From contig NZ_KB905472.1 of the NCBI RefSeq assembly GCF_000382445.1, positions 1 to 55,716 of the forward strand: a stretch of DNA of 55,716 nucleotides, written 5' to 3'. Positions 9,131 through 18,763 of this stretch are shown here, piece by piece (position 1 is the stretch's first letter; each line of letters starts with the position of its first letter). The position numbers were made by a program, and so were the translations under genes. Source of the stretch: Phocaeicola massiliensis B84634 = Timone 84634 = DSM 17679 = JCM 13223 (GTDB lineage: Bacteria; Bacteroidota; Bacteroidia; Bacteroidales; Bacteroidaceae). Under the pieces are notes generated by a model. It had not been told where the DNA came from, did no database searches, and saw only the letters and a list, made by a program, of their open reading frames with translations.

Positions 9131-10975
9131 ATGAAATCTATTAATACATTATTATCTGCATTATTCTTTCTGAGTGCAATTGTTGGTATTACATCTTGTA
9201 CTGAGGAAGCTGATTATACTCCGGCGCAAAAGCCGGAGAATGCGCAGGTTTATTTCGCTACTGATGAGGCATCGACTGTTTCATTGGAAACAGGTCAGCA
9301 ATCTTTTATGGTGAGTATTTATCGTATATCCCCCAAGGGGGCATTAACAGTAAATATCACTAGTCAGGATGAAAGTGGTATTTTCACCATACCGTCTTCT
9401 GTAACTTTTGCTGAAGGGACAACTAAAGCTGAAATACCTGTAAGTTTTGATTTTGACAAGTTAGAACCTGAAAAGAAGTATCCTATTTCGTTTGCTATTG
9501 ACGGAAACTCTGAACTTTCGGAGTATGGTAATTCTGAGTTGGTTTTAAATGTTCAGTACGCCCCCTGGGGAGCATGGGAAAAATTTGGTACTGGCGTTTA
9601 TACATATTCATTGTATTGGGGAGGTAAAGATAGTTATGATATTTATCGCAAGCAATCATTACTTGATGCTAACCAATTTCAGTTTAAAATTTCTCCATGG
9701 GGAGCAAATAAAGATACAGAACTTATTATTGACTATAATAAGTCTACCAACCAAGCTAAAGTGTATAGAGAAACTCAGGTGGCTACTCATAGTACATATG
9801 GTGCAGTTTATGTTTCTGATATCGTTTATTATATCGATAATATTGAGGGAAAAACGGGAAGTTACGAAAAATATCCATGTACTTTTAATCCTGAAACAGG
9901 ACTGTTTTCTTTAAATTTGATTTATTATGTTGGAGCTGGTTATTTTGGTCAAGGAGTTGAAACATTCCAATTGGATGGTTTCAAACAATATGATTACAGT
10001 ATAACAATGACTAATAAAGGAAATTATATTGACCTTGATAAACAGGACAATGCGGTTATTGGTTTCGTTGCAGGTACGGATGTGGATTTTTATAAATATG
10101 TATTGGTTGCCGGAGCATTGTCTGATAATGAAATAGATAAAGTTGCTAATGGTATTATTGATGGAAGTATTGAGTCTGCAGAAGTTAAAGGGAATAATAG
10201 CATAGCATTTCCATTATCTGAAGCTGGGAAATACACTGTTGTAGCTGTTACTTATAATGAAAATGAAGAAGTGCAACTCCATAATGCGTTAATATTTGAT
10301 TTTGAACCGGCAGGTAAACCGAATCCTTGGGTTTCATTAGGCAATTGTGGCTATACAGACGATTTTGTATTTACTTCTTATTTTGAGACTGAAAGTGCTG
10401 ATGACGTAGCTTCTTATCCTGTAGAAATATATGAGAATAAGGAGCAACCCGGAATGTTCCGCTTGCAGAATCCTTACGGACCGGAAAGTTTCTATGGAGA
10501 AGTTGAAGGAGCAGTATTTGCTGATGGGAATCATAATATTGTAATTAATGCAACAGATCCTGAAGGAGTGTATATAGAGCTTCAGTCAACAGGATTAGAT
10601 TTAGGAGATGCAGAGATTGGTATATATTCCATGGCTGGTTATTATTTGGATGAAGGAAAGACATTGGAAGAGGTTAAGGTTGCAGGAGTATGTGGTACTT
10701 ATAAAAATAATATTATAACTTTTCCGAAAGAGGCTTTAGCAATTGTTTTAGGTGAAAAGATGTATAAAGCCAATATCTATGGCGCTTGGAAAATAGACAT
10801 GAATGCATTGCAAAAAACAAACAGGTCGGTTTCTACATTTAATTGGAACTCTTTGCAGAAGTCTGTTTTTGCAGGGAATTCATTAATGTCTGTTCCTGAT
10901 TATCGAATTATGCATGTAAGAGGACAAAAGGTCGATACTCAAAGAGTGGTTAAAGTACGTAATTTTAAATACTAA
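9131..10975 (+). CDS. SusCD-linked surface lipoprotein with Calx-beta-like N-terminal domain
   Basis: A 614-residue lipoprotein is encoded directly after the second susC/susD pair. The signal peptide ends GITSC (Cys23). Residues about 35-125 look like a Calx-beta-type immunoglobulin-like domain (QSFMVSIYRISPKGALTVNI, then FAEGTTKAEIPVSFD). Residues about 130-600 are rich in aromatics, Gly and Asn and look like beta-rich, surface-exposed binding domains. The fixed position after susD suggests an extra surface ligand-binding protein like those often third in polysaccharide-utilisation-type operons. No catalytic motif is seen. It would be co-transcribed with the silent cassette and so expressed only when that cassette is. 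The family name is uncertain, and the role comes from context. Confidence 0.7.
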   Translation: MKSINTLLSALFFLSAIVGITSCTEEADYTPAQKPENAQVYFATDEASTVSLETGQQSFMVSIYRISPKGALTVNITSQDESGIFTIPSSVTFAEGTTKAEIPVSFDFDKLEPEKKYPISFAIDGNSELSEYGNSELVLNVQYAPWGAWEKFGTGVYTYSLYWGGKDSYDIYRKQSLLDANQFQFKISPWGANKDTELIIDYNKSTNQAKVYRETQVATHSTYGAVYVSDIVYYIDNIEGKTGSYEKYPCTFNPETGLFSLNLIYYVGAGYFGQGVETFQLDGFKQYDYSITMTNKGNYIDLDKQDNAVIGFVAGTDVDFYKYVLVAGALSDNEIDKVANGIIDGSIESAEVKGNNSIAFPLSEAGKYTVVAVTYNENEEVQLHNALIFDFEPAGKPNPWVSLGNCGYTDDFVFTSYFETESADDVASYPVEIYENKEQPGMFRLQNPYGPESFYGEVEGAVFADGNHNIVINATDPEGVYIELQSTGLDLGDAEIGIYSMAGYYLDEGKTLEEVKVAGVCGTYKNNIITFPKEALAIVLGEKMYKANIYGAWKIDMNALQKTNRSVSTFNWNSLQKSVFAGNSLMSVPDYRIMHVRGQKVDTQRVVKVRNFKY

Positions 10976-10988
10976 AACTCAATAAAAT

Positions 10989-11020
10989 GATAGTGCATCC
11001 TATAAAAGGGTGCACTATTG
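10989..11020 (+). terminator. Hairpin terminator after the second cassette
   Basis: An 11-bp stem (ATAGTGCATCC pairing with GGGTGCACTAT, one G-T type mismatch) has a 7-base A-rich loop and sits 14 bases after the lipoprotein stop. The following T tract is weak, so this may be a leaky terminator. Confidence 0.6.
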
Positions 11021-11057
11021 TTATATGGCTCTACATAATAACCAAAAACTCAATCTT

Positions 11058-13955
11058 ATGAAACACTTCGTTCATATCTTTCTTCTATTATCAATGTGTT
11101 TCTGTTTTCAAGTACAAGCACAGGGGCTCAAGACTTTTAAGTTAAAAAACGGCATGTCTGTTTTTATTTGGGAAGATTCGGGCAAATCAGATGTGTTTGG
11201 AGAAGTTGTTGTTCGCACCGGTGCAGTCAATGACCCGGAACAATATACCGGTCTGGCTCATTATCTGGAACATGTCATGTTCAAAGGTACACAGAAGATC
11301 GGTGCACTCGACTGGGAAAAGGAAGCTCCCATTTATGAACAAATCATAGCTAAATATGATGAAATGGCCGGGGAGAATGATCCTGTCAGAAAAGAAGTTA
11401 TCGGAAAGGAAATTAATAACCTTACTATTGAAGCAGGTAAGATCAGCCTTTCTAATGAGTTTTCCGAACTCATTGAAGGAATGGGCGGAACAGGGCTTAA
11501 TGCCGGAACAAGTTTAGATTATACAGTGTTCTATAATACCTTTCCTCCTTATCAGATAAACAAATGGCTGGAAATCTCTTCCGAACGGTTTGTAAATCCT
11601 GTTTTTCGTACATTTCAGCATGAGTTGGAAACTGTTTATGAAGAGTATAATCGCAACAAAGATAATCCTAACAGCCAAACCGGTGAGTTTATGATGCAAC
11701 AGGCATTTGCCGGACATCCTTACTCACGGTCAATACTTGGTTTGGGGGAGCATTTGAAGAATCCCCGCCTGAGTCAGCTTATCAAATTCTACAATGATTG
11801 GTACACCCCGGAGAATATGGCTCTTATTTTGGTGGGGAATGTTGATACCAAGAAAATAATGGGACGCATTGCCGCTGCTTTCGGTAAGTTACATTCCAAA
11901 GCTACTCCCGAGCGTAAAGTCTATCCTGATTTGGACATCAAGGGGCGTGTGCAATACAACACCAAGTTTTCTCGGTATCCCTCTGTCATGCTGGTCTATA
12001 AGGGGGTGAAGAACGGTCATCAGGATGAAACTGCGTTGGAAATCTGTATGCAACTGCTCAGTAATGGCAGTCAGACCGGTCTGCTGAACAAACTGACGAT
12101 TGATGGTGAACTTTTGGGAGGGGATGCCTCGCCCGTGACATTTCGTGAACAGGGAAGAAATATTATTACCGGTGTTCCTTCTTATGATAATAATCAAAGG
12201 CGTTTTGAATCCAACAAAAGTGTTGAAAAGAAGCTGCTGAAGGCTATTCGGCAGATAGCCCAAGGCGATTTTGAACCATGGGTTGTGGAGACCGTCAAAT
12301 CCGGTATGTGTCGGGATTTTGACTTGCGTATGGAATCCAATAACTTTAAGGCCCACCTTTTGGAGGATGCCTTTGTCAATGAGCGGGATATCAATCAGGT
12401 ATTGAATTATAAAGATGTCGTCATGGGAATATCTGTTGATGATATCAAACGGGTTGCGAGAGAGTATCTGACAGGCAATTACCTTGCTATTTACAATGAG
12501 AAGGGTAAGCCGGACAAGAGCCAGAAGATTAAGAAGCCTGACTATATGCCCATTGAGCCACCTGTCGGACAGTCTTCTCTGTATGCCCGTCAGTTCAAGA
12601 ATATGGCTATTAATAAGGTAGAGGAAAAGTTTGTTGATTGGAGTAGGGTGCAGGAACGTAAGCTTAATGACTATTCTCATGTGTATTATACCCGAAATGA
12701 GGAGAATGAGGTGTTTACTTTATTATTGAAATACGGTGTCGGTTCGGAGATTTTCCCTCGGCTTGAGTATGCCGCTTCGCTGATGAACAATGCCGGTATT
12801 ATGGGAAGCTTTGAGCCCCAAGAACTGAAAGAAGAGTTGAGCAAATTGAATGCGACGTGTGTCGTGGATGCCGATGACAGTTATCTGTATGTGACATTAC
12901 GCGGTTATGAGAATGCACTTCAACAGGCCTGCCAGTTGCTTACCCGCCAGTTACTGATGCCTAAACTGGACGAAAGACAGTTGAAGAGTCTGGAAGGGAA
13001 TGTGATAAGCGGTCGTATTACCCGCAAGGAAAATGTCAATTTGCTGGCAGATGCCTTGCGTCAGTATATTATGTATGGTGATAAGTCTGATTATAAATCG
13101 GAGCTGACCGACAAGGAACTGACGGAGCTGAACCTCTCGGAATTGACCGGTGATATCAATCGTGCTACGGCCTATGCGTCGGAAATCCACTACTCGGGTA
13201 CCTTGCCTTTTGAAACCGTCTATCAGGTGCTGAGTACTTCACTGCCTTTGGTGGCGGGCGAGAAGCAGAGTTCCTCTCCTGTTATGAAGGATATGATAAG
13301 CCCGATGGAAAATACGGTTTATTTCCTTCCTAACAGTGATGCCCGACAAAGCCAGATTTATTTCTATATTCCTATGGGAGATTATAATCGGGAAGAGAAT
13401 GTAAGGCGTGAGGCTTTTAATCAGTATATCAGTGGCGGTTTCAGCGGATTGATAATGAATGAGATTCGTGAAAAGAATTCTATGGCGTATACCGCTTATG
13501 GTTTTGCCTCTTCGCGCGGGCTTCCGGGAGCGCAGACTTATTTCTCCGGTTATATCGGTACCCAAAATGACAAGGCTGTTGACGCTATTGATTTATATAT
13601 GAAGTTATTGACGGATATGCCTGAACGACCGGGACGTATTGATAATATAAAGAGCTACTTGCGCCAATCAGCTTTGACCGATCACCCTGATTCTCGTAAC
13701 TTGAGTCTCCGGATAGCGGAATGGAAACGCAGGGGCTATACTGACGATCCGGATAAGGAGGAACTACCTTTGATTGATTCCTTGACATTCCCGGATATTG
13801 TGGATTATTATCAAAAGAATATCAAGGGCAAGCCGATTATAATCGGAGTTTTGGGAAATCCTAAGGATATAAGTATTGATGCGTTGAAGAAATTTGGAAA
13901 AGTAATAAGACTGAACGAGAAAAAACTCTTTAATGAAAAAGATACCATGTTTTAG
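11058..13955 (+). CDS. Periplasmic M16-family (pitrilysin/insulinase-like) zinc peptidase
   Basis: This is a zinc metallopeptidase of about 965 residues with two M16 units in one chain, expected to clip exported peptides in the envelope. I chose the ATG at 11058, which begins a signal peptide (MKHFVHIFLLLSMCFCF, cleavage after QAQA), over the earlier in-frame ATG at 11010, which lies in the preceding hairpin. The inverted zinc motif HYLEH is at residues 68-72, and the downstream Glu ligand is probably in the ELETVYEEYNR segment. An insert of about 55 residues follows the motif, as is common in Bacteroides members. The C-terminal unit keeps the inactive-half motif FNQYISGGFSGLIMNEIRE. A perfect terminator follows. 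The gene stands alone, and its substrate cannot be told. Confidence 0.9.
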   Translation: MKHFVHIFLLLSMCFCFQVQAQGLKTFKLKNGMSVFIWEDSGKSDVFGEVVVRTGAVNDPEQYTGLAHYLEHVMFKGTQKIGALDWEKEAPIYEQIIAKYDEMAGENDPVRKEVIGKEINNLTIEAGKISLSNEFSELIEGMGGTGLNAGTSLDYTVFYNTFPPYQINKWLEISSERFVNPVFRTFQHELETVYEEYNRNKDNPNSQTGEFMMQQAFAGHPYSRSILGLGEHLKNPRLSQLIKFYNDWYTPENMALILVGNVDTKKIMGRIAAAFGKLHSKATPERKVYPDLDIKGRVQYNTKFSRYPSVMLVYKGVKNGHQDETALEICMQLLSNGSQTGLLNKLTIDGELLGGDASPVTFREQGRNIITGVPSYDNNQRRFESNKSVEKKLLKAIRQIAQGDFEPWVVETVKSGMCRDFDLRMESNNFKAHLLEDAFVNERDINQVLNYKDVVMGISVDDIKRVAREYLTGNYLAIYNEKGKPDKSQKIKKPDYMPIEPPVGQSSLYARQFKNMAINKVEEKFVDWSRVQERKLNDYSHVYYTRNEENEVFTLLLKYGVGSEIFPRLEYAASLMNNAGIMGSFEPQELKEELSKLNATCVVDADDSYLYVTLRGYENALQQACQLLTRQLLMPKLDERQLKSLEGNVISGRITRKENVNLLADALRQYIMYGDKSDYKSELTDKELTELNLSELTGDINRATAYASEIHYSGTLPFETVYQVLSTSLPLVAGEKQSSSPVMKDMISPMENTVYFLPNSDARQSQIYFYIPMGDYNREENVRREAFNQYISGGFSGLIMNEIREKNSMAYTAYGFASSRGLPGAQTYFSGYIGTQNDKAVDAIDLYMKLLTDMPERPGRIDNIKSYLRQSALTDHPDSRNLSLRIAEWKRRGYTDDPDKEELPLIDSLTFPDIVDYYQKNIKGKPIIIGVLGNPKDISIDALKKFGKVIRLNEKKLFNEKDTMF

Positions 13956-14003
13956 TTCTTTTATAGAATTGAACAGGAGGATTCATATCTCAGAAGAATC
14001 ATA

Positions 14004-14043
14004 AAAAAGAGGATGAACGTTCAACGTTCATCCTCTTTTTTTG
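14004..14043 (+). terminator. Strong intrinsic terminator of the M16 peptidase gene
   Basis: A perfect 17-bp stem with a 3-base loop (14021-14023) contains GAGGATGAACGT and its complement and ends in a run of T. It lies 48 bases after the peptidase stop and just before the hflX promoter element. Confidence 0.92.
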
Positions 14044-14044
14044 T

Positions 14045-14052
14045 TATATTTG
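14045..14052 (+). promoter_or_regulatory. Bacteroides -7 promoter element for hflX
   Basis: TATATTTG matches the TAnnTTTG consensus exactly and lies 28 bases before the hflX ATG. A clear -33 TTTG is not visible because the terminator occupies that space. Confidence 0.6.
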
Positions 14053-14080
14053 TCGCGAACTTATTTATAATCATAGATAA

Positions 14081-15346
14081 ATGAAAGAATTTGTAATATC
14101 TGAAGCACAAGTCGAAACGGCTATTCTGGTAGGTCTTGTTACGCAGACTCAGGATGAACGGAAGACAATGGAGTATCTGGACGAATTGGAGTTCTTGGCA
14201 GAAACGGCAGGAGCAACGGTTGTGAAGAGGTATACTCAAAAGTTACCGTCTGCCAACTCTGTGACTTATGTTGGTAAAGGGAAACTGGAAGAGATTAAGG
14301 AATATATTCATCGGGAGGAAGAGGAAGAACGAGAAATCGGAATGGTGATTTTTGATGATGAGCTTTCTGCAAAGCAGATACGGAATATTGAGGCTGAACT
14401 GAAGGTGAAGATATTGGATCGTACTTCACTGATTCTTGATATTTTTGCCATGCGTGCGCAAACAGCAAATGCCAAAACTCAAGTAGAACTGGCTCAATAC
14501 AAATATATGTTGCCCCGTCTGCAACGCTTGTGGACACACTTGGAGCGTCAGGGCGGTGGATCAGGTGCCGGTGGTGGAAAAGGGTCTGTAGGTTTGCGTG
14601 GACCGGGTGAAACACAATTGGAAATGGACCGCCGTATCATCTTGAACCGTATGTCTTTATTGAAGGAGCGTTTGGCAGAGATTGATAAGCAAAAAATGAC
14701 TCAGCGGAAAAACCGCGGCCGAATGATACGTGTGGCGTTGGTAGGATATACTAACGTAGGAAAATCGACATTGATGAATCTGCTTTCAAAAAGTGAAGTC
14801 TTTGCAGAAAACAAGTTGTTTGCTACGTTGGATACGACCGTGCGCAAGGTCATAATTGATAATTTACCTTTTCTTTTGACGGATACGGTAGGGTTTATCC
14901 GTAAGTTGCCGACAGATTTGGTCGATTCTTTTAAATCGACATTGGATGAGGTGCGTGAAGCGGATTTGTTGATTCACGTGGTAGATATTTCGCATCCTGA
15001 TTTTGAAGAACAAATAGCGGTAGTAGACAAAACCATTGCGGATTTAGGTGCCGGTGGTAAACCCACTATGATTGTGTTCAACAAAATAGATGCATACACT
15101 TATATCGAGAAACCGGAAGACGATTTGACTCCTAAAACCAAGGAAAACATTACTTTGGATGAGTTGATGAATACGTGGATGGCTAAATTGAATGATAATT
15201 GTATTTTCATCTCGGCAAAAGAGAAAACTAATTTGGAAGAACTGAAGGAGGTCATATATAATAAGGTAAGGGAACTCCATGTGCAGAAGTACCCTTATAA
15301 TGATTTCCTTTATCAGACTTATGACGAAACGGATGTCTCTTTGTAG
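14081..15346 (+). CDS. hflX: Ribosome-associated GTPase HflX
   Basis: HflX binds the 50S subunit and splits stalled or stressed ribosomes using GTP. The 421-residue protein has the N-terminal HflX domain (VGKGKLEEI, then FDDELSAKQIRNIE), the Gly-rich linker and signature near residues 158-181 (GLRGPGETQLE) and a classical GTPase domain. Its P-loop GYTNVGKS is at 222-229, DTVG at 268-271 and NKID at 334-337. It has its own TAnnTTTG promoter and is followed 49 bases later by a CobW-type GTPase, probably in the same transcript. All family motifs are intact. Confidence 0.96.
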   Translation: MKEFVISEAQVETAILVGLVTQTQDERKTMEYLDELEFLAETAGATVVKRYTQKLPSANSVTYVGKGKLEEIKEYIHREEEEEREIGMVIFDDELSAKQIRNIEAELKVKILDRTSLILDIFAMRAQTANAKTQVELAQYKYMLPRLQRLWTHLERQGGGSGAGGGKGSVGLRGPGETQLEMDRRIILNRMSLLKERLAEIDKQKMTQRKNRGRMIRVALVGYTNVGKSTLMNLLSKSEVFAENKLFATLDTTVRKVIIDNLPFLLTDTVGFIRKLPTDLVDSFKSTLDEVREADLLIHVVDISHPDFEEQIAVVDKTIADLGAGGKPTMIVFNKIDAYTYIEKPEDDLTPKTKENITLDELMNTWMAKLNDNCIFISAKEKTNLEELKEVIYNKVRELHVQKYPYNDFLYQTYDETDVSL

Positions 15347-15395
15347 CCGAAGAGGTGAAAATTTCTGAAAGTGAATGCAGTAGAAGGATAATAGA

Positions 15396-16616
15396 ATGAA
15401 AATAAAAGAAATACCTATATTATTGCTGACCGGTTATTTAGGCAGTGGAAAAACTACGCTGGTCAATCATATTCTTTCCAATAAGCGTGGTGTCAAGTTC
15501 GCAGTTATTGTCAATGATATTGGTGAAGTGAACATTGATGCCGACTTGATTCAGAAAGGTGGAATTGTAGACAAGAAAGACGATAGTTTGGTGGCACTTC
15601 AGAATGGTTGTATCTGTTGTACTCTGAAGATGGATTTGGTGGAGCAGATAGATGATATCATGAAATTGGGGCGTTTTGACTATATTGTTATTGAGGCAAG
15701 CGGCGTTTGTGAACCCGCTCCTATTGCACAGACCATTTGTTCTATTTCAGGCATGAATACTGTGTACGGTTCATGCCGGTTAGATTGTATTGTAACTGTA
15801 GTAGATGCTTTACGTTTGCAAAGTGAATTTTCTTGCGGTAATGATTTAACTCGTAAAGGTATTGATGAAGAAGATATTGAAAATCTGATTATCCAACAGA
15901 TTGAATTCTGTAATATTATCCTGTTGAATAAAGCTTCGGAAGTAAAGCGTGATGAATTGGAGCGTATCAAGCAAATTATCCGTACTTTGCAACCGGCTGC
16001 CGAAATCGTAGAATGTGACTATGCCGAGGTGGACTTGAATAAGATTATTAATACGGGGTTGTTTGATTTTGAACGGACTGCCACTTCTGCCGGCTGGATA
16101 CGTGGTATAGAAGGAGTACTAACAGAAGAGCAGAAACGGGAGGCGGAAGAGCGCGGACATCACCATCACCACGAAGAACATGAAGGGGATACTCATCACG
16201 CAGAGCACGATGAGCATTGTCACCATCATCATGAAGGTGGTGAAGTGGAGGAATATGGCATCAGTACTTTTGTTTACTATCGTCGTCCTGCGTTCGATAT
16301 TCATAAGTTCGACCATTTTGTTGCTACCAAATGGGGCCGTAATATTATCCGTGCTAAGGGGGTATGTTACTTTAGCAATAACCCGGACATGTCTTTCCTT
16401 TTTGAACAGGCCGGTGTGCAGAAGAAACTGAAAGAAGCAGGTTTGTGGTATGCCACAGCGCCGGAAGAAGAATTGATGGAAGTGATGCGCCGGGAACCGG
16501 GCTTGCTGCGTGATTGGGACGATAAATATGGTGACCGTATGCAGAAGATTGTTTTTATCGGTCAGCATTTGGATAAGGAACAGTTGGTACGTGACTTAGA
16601 TGCGTGTTTGGAATAA
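15396..16616 (+). CDS. CobW/COG0523-family GTPase, probable zinc metallochaperone
   Basis: This is a G3E P-loop GTPase that delivers a metal, most often zinc, to client proteins. The P-loop GYLGSGKTT is at residues 13-21, and the CxCC metal motif (C72-I-C74-C75) lies in the usual place after the switch region. NKAS is the likely base-recognition motif. A strongly His- and Glu-rich loop (about residues 248-282) precedes the C-terminal CobW_C domain. That loop is typical of zinc-handling members and could act as a metal reservoir or sensor. The gene sits 49 bases after hflX and ends in front of a large inverted repeat. No Zur-type operator was recognised, so zinc rather than cobalt or another metal is inferred only from the motifs. 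Confidence 0.88.
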   Translation: MKIKEIPILLLTGYLGSGKTTLVNHILSNKRGVKFAVIVNDIGEVNIDADLIQKGGIVDKKDDSLVALQNGCICCTLKMDLVEQIDDIMKLGRFDYIVIEASGVCEPAPIAQTICSISGMNTVYGSCRLDCIVTVVDALRLQSEFSCGNDLTRKGIDEEDIENLIIQQIEFCNIILLNKASEVKRDELERIKQIIRTLQPAAEIVECDYAEVDLNKIINTGLFDFERTATSAGWIRGIEGVLTEEQKREAEERGHHHHHEEHEGDTHHAEHDEHCHHHHEGGEVEEYGISTFVYYRRPAFDIHKFDHFVATKWGRNIIRAKGVCYFSNNPDMSFLFEQAGVQKKLKEAGLWYATAPEEELMEVMRREPGLLRDWDDKYGDRMQKIVFIGQHLDKEQLVRDLDACLE

Positions 16617-16702
16617 TATTTCTTTTAGGCACAGAACTCAAGGATAAACACGGATTATTTTTTATTCCGTAAGCTCCATGTTTTCTGTGCCTAAAAGAAA
16701 TA
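16617..16702. repeat. 19-bp perfect inverted repeat between convergent genes
   Basis: Arms 16617-16635 and 16684-16702 are perfect complements (TTTCTTTTAGGCACAGA core) separated by 48 bases, with a smaller ACGGAtt/attCCGT dyad inside. The element fills the space between the convergent CobW-type and CocE-type genes. It could fold as a large bidirectional terminator or be a copy of a dispersed intergenic element. Confidence 0.75.
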
Positions 16703-16711
16703 GTGTATACT

Positions 16712-18622
16712 CTATTTCTTCTTCACTATCGGAAGTAGAAGTCTGGTTGCTGCATTTTGTTGGTGAAATATCTTAATGTCTTGTTTCATCACAAAATCTT
16801 CCACTCCGCAATGATAAGTGTCTATGAACTTCTGTGGGTTGCGGTCAATGATGGGGAACCATGAACTTTGAATTTGTATCATCAGCCTGTGTCCGGGTAA
16901 GAAAGAGTGGGCTACATCGTATAAAGTATAGTTGACCGGTGTTATTTCTTCCGGTTTGAAAGGTTTGGGGCTGTCAAACCCTTCCCGAAAACGTCCTCGG
17001 AACAATTCGCCGCGAACCATTTGTTGGAATCCACTCATGGGATAATTACTTTTCAGTTGTTTGCGTATTTCTTGTGGATATTCGAATCTTTCGGGATAAA
17101 CATCAATCACTTTCACCATGAAGTCTGCATCGGTGCTGCTTATGGCTGTCATGAGTTCCACTTCGATTGGACCTGCCAAGGTTAGTGTGTCTTTCAAAGG
17201 TTCGGTCATGAAGGTAATGACATCCGGGCGTGAAGTGGCAAAACGTTGGTCATCAATCATGTATTCCAATGTGCGGTAAGTAGTCGGATTGGCTGTATAA
17301 GGAACCGGCCGTGACATATCCGATACATATTCTGTATATGATTTCTCTTCTTTCGGTGCCTGAGTGGATACTGAACCGTCGGCATGGATATAATAAGGAG
17401 TTGGAACCATTTCTTTTGCAGGCCATTCTTCATAAGTCTTCCATTCATTCTCGCCGGAATAGAATATGTTTACCCGATTTTTGGGCTTTTCTCCTTCTCC
17501 TTCCAAAAAATAGCGAAAGAAGGGATACTGAATCTCATCCATATAATAAGCCGAAGTACTTTTGCCAAAATAAACATTTCCGATACTTTGGAAGCTGTGG
17601 CGTGTCCAAGCGCCATGCCACCAAGGACCGAAAGTCAGATAAAGGTCGGTTTCGGGAGACTGCTCTTTGATTGCTTTGTATAAGTTCCATGCACCATAGC
17701 AATCCTCTGAATCATACAGTCCGCCCACTACCAGTATAGCAGGTTTCAGATTGTAGCAAGATGTACGTGCATCACGCTCTTTCCAGAATTCGTCAAAGTT
17801 GGGATGATTCTTGATATTGTTCCACATGGTTTCAGTTGTATCTCTCACCAGATTATCTATGTCTTTAAATGTGCCGATAGACAGGAAGTCGGTATATACA
17901 TCGTTTTTCACAATCTGATGCATTACGCCTTTTCCCATGTTGCGGCCTTCCAGACGGGGGAGAAAATTGGTGGTTTGCAGGAGGGTAAACGCACCATTGT
18001 GATGGCGGTCGTCTCCCCTGAACCAGTCTGTGACCGGAGCTTGCGGTGAAACGGCCTTCAATGCCGGATGATTACATGAGGCGGTCATGGTGGCATAAAA
18101 GCCTTCATAGCTGATGCCCCAGGTTCCTACACGTTCATTGCTGTGAGTGTGATGAATCAGCCATTCGATGGTATCATAAGTATCGGTGGCTTCATCTATA
18201 TTTTTCTTATCTTTTTTCCCTTTTCTGTTTTTGTTTAACGGGCGTAATTGTACAAAGTCTCCTTCACTTTTGTGGCGGCCGCGAACATCTTGAAAAACAA
18301 TGATATAGTTCTTGTCAACATACTTTTTCAGCGCGGTTTTCAGATAATTATCAAACCTTTCTCCGTAAGGGCTGCACGAATAAGGGGTACGCATCATCAG
18401 GGTAGGGTGTTTCCGACTGTTGTCTTTCGGTTCGTAAATAGCAGTGTAGAGTTGCACTCCGTCACGCATCGGAATCATAACCTCCCGCTTGGTATAGATT
18501 TCCATGAGTCGGAGCTCCAAACTGTCCGGTTGGTTGGTGGCTCTGTCGCGGGTCCATCCTTTCAGACCGAAAAAGCATAAAAATAGAGAAGTGATAAGAA
18601 GTAATTTGCCTGTTCTTTCCAT
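16712..18622 (-). CDS. Secreted CocE/NonD-family alpha/beta hydrolase (S15-like acyl esterase or X-Pro peptidase)
   Basis: This is a serine hydrolase of 636 residues. The start is the ATG at 18622, two codons after a TTG that opens the frame. It begins a hydrophobic signal sequence (MERTGKLLLITSLFLCFFG). The N-terminal catalytic alpha/beta domain carries the nucleophile motif GISYEG with Ser at about residue 171, preceded by VFQDVRGRHKSEG, which is characteristic of the CocE/X-Pro group. The C-terminal part (about 400-636) is the jelly-roll domain of the family (TLAGPIEVELMT, then FLPGHRLMIQIQSSWFP). Members hydrolyse acyl esters, glutaryl-cephalosporins or Xaa-Pro peptides, and the sequence does not choose among them. 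It stands alone, with a TAnnTTTG promoter at 18655-18662. Confidence 0.88.
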   Translation of the reverse strand: MERTGKLLLITSLFLCFFGLKGWTRDRATNQPDSLELRLMEIYTKREVMIPMRDGVQLYTAIYEPKDNSRKHPTLMMRTPYSCSPYGERFDNYLKTALKKYVDKNYIIVFQDVRGRHKSEGDFVQLRPLNKNRKGKKDKKNIDEATDTYDTIEWLIHHTHSNERVGTWGISYEGFYATMTASCNHPALKAVSPQAPVTDWFRGDDRHHNGAFTLLQTTNFLPRLEGRNMGKGVMHQIVKNDVYTDFLSIGTFKDIDNLVRDTTETMWNNIKNHPNFDEFWKERDARTSCYNLKPAILVVGGLYDSEDCYGAWNLYKAIKEQSPETDLYLTFGPWWHGAWTRHSFQSIGNVYFGKSTSAYYMDEIQYPFFRYFLEGEGEKPKNRVNIFYSGENEWKTYEEWPAKEMVPTPYYIHADGSVSTQAPKEEKSYTEYVSDMSRPVPYTANPTTYRTLEYMIDDQRFATSRPDVITFMTEPLKDTLTLAGPIEVELMTAISSTDADFMVKVIDVYPERFEYPQEIRKQLKSNYPMSGFQQMVRGELFRGRFREGFDSPKPFKPEEITPVNYTLYDVAHSFLPGHRLMIQIQSSWFPIIDRNPQKFIDTYHCGVEDFVMKQDIKIFHQQNAATRLLLPIVKKK

Positions 18623-18654
18623 ATACAATATTAGGTTATTAAATAATGAGTCGG

Positions 18655-18662
18655 CAAAGGTA
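18655..18662 (-). promoter_or_regulatory. Bacteroides -7 element for the CocE-like gene
   Basis: TACCTTTG on the minus strand matches TAnnTTTG and lies 32 bases before the chosen ATG. It faces away from the fumarase promoter in the same divergent region. Confidence 0.65.
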
Positions 18663-18718
18663 AGGACATTCTCTGAAAGTTTTTACGCTAATTAAGGAAA
18701 AATTTCGATAATAGTTAC

Positions 18719-18726
18719 TACCTTTG
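18719..18726 (+). promoter_or_regulatory. Bacteroides -7 element for the fumarase gene
   Basis: TACCTTTG matches TAnnTTTG and gives a leader of about 30 bases before the ATG at 18764. Confidence 0.65.
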
Positions 18727-18763
18727 TGTCACTAATAACTAATTAACTAAAATAAGTATCATT

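Noticed and set aside
11889..12680. Long minus-strand open frame (263 codons) inside the M16 peptidase gene
   Set aside because: It lies wholly opposite a gene with complete catalytic motifs, has no recognisable domain and no promoter. It is a shadow of codon use.
16140..16250. His-rich stretch in the CobW-type gene as an artefact or tag
   Set aside because: Histidine- and glutamate-rich loops at this place are natural in COG0523 zinc chaperones, and the codons are mixed.
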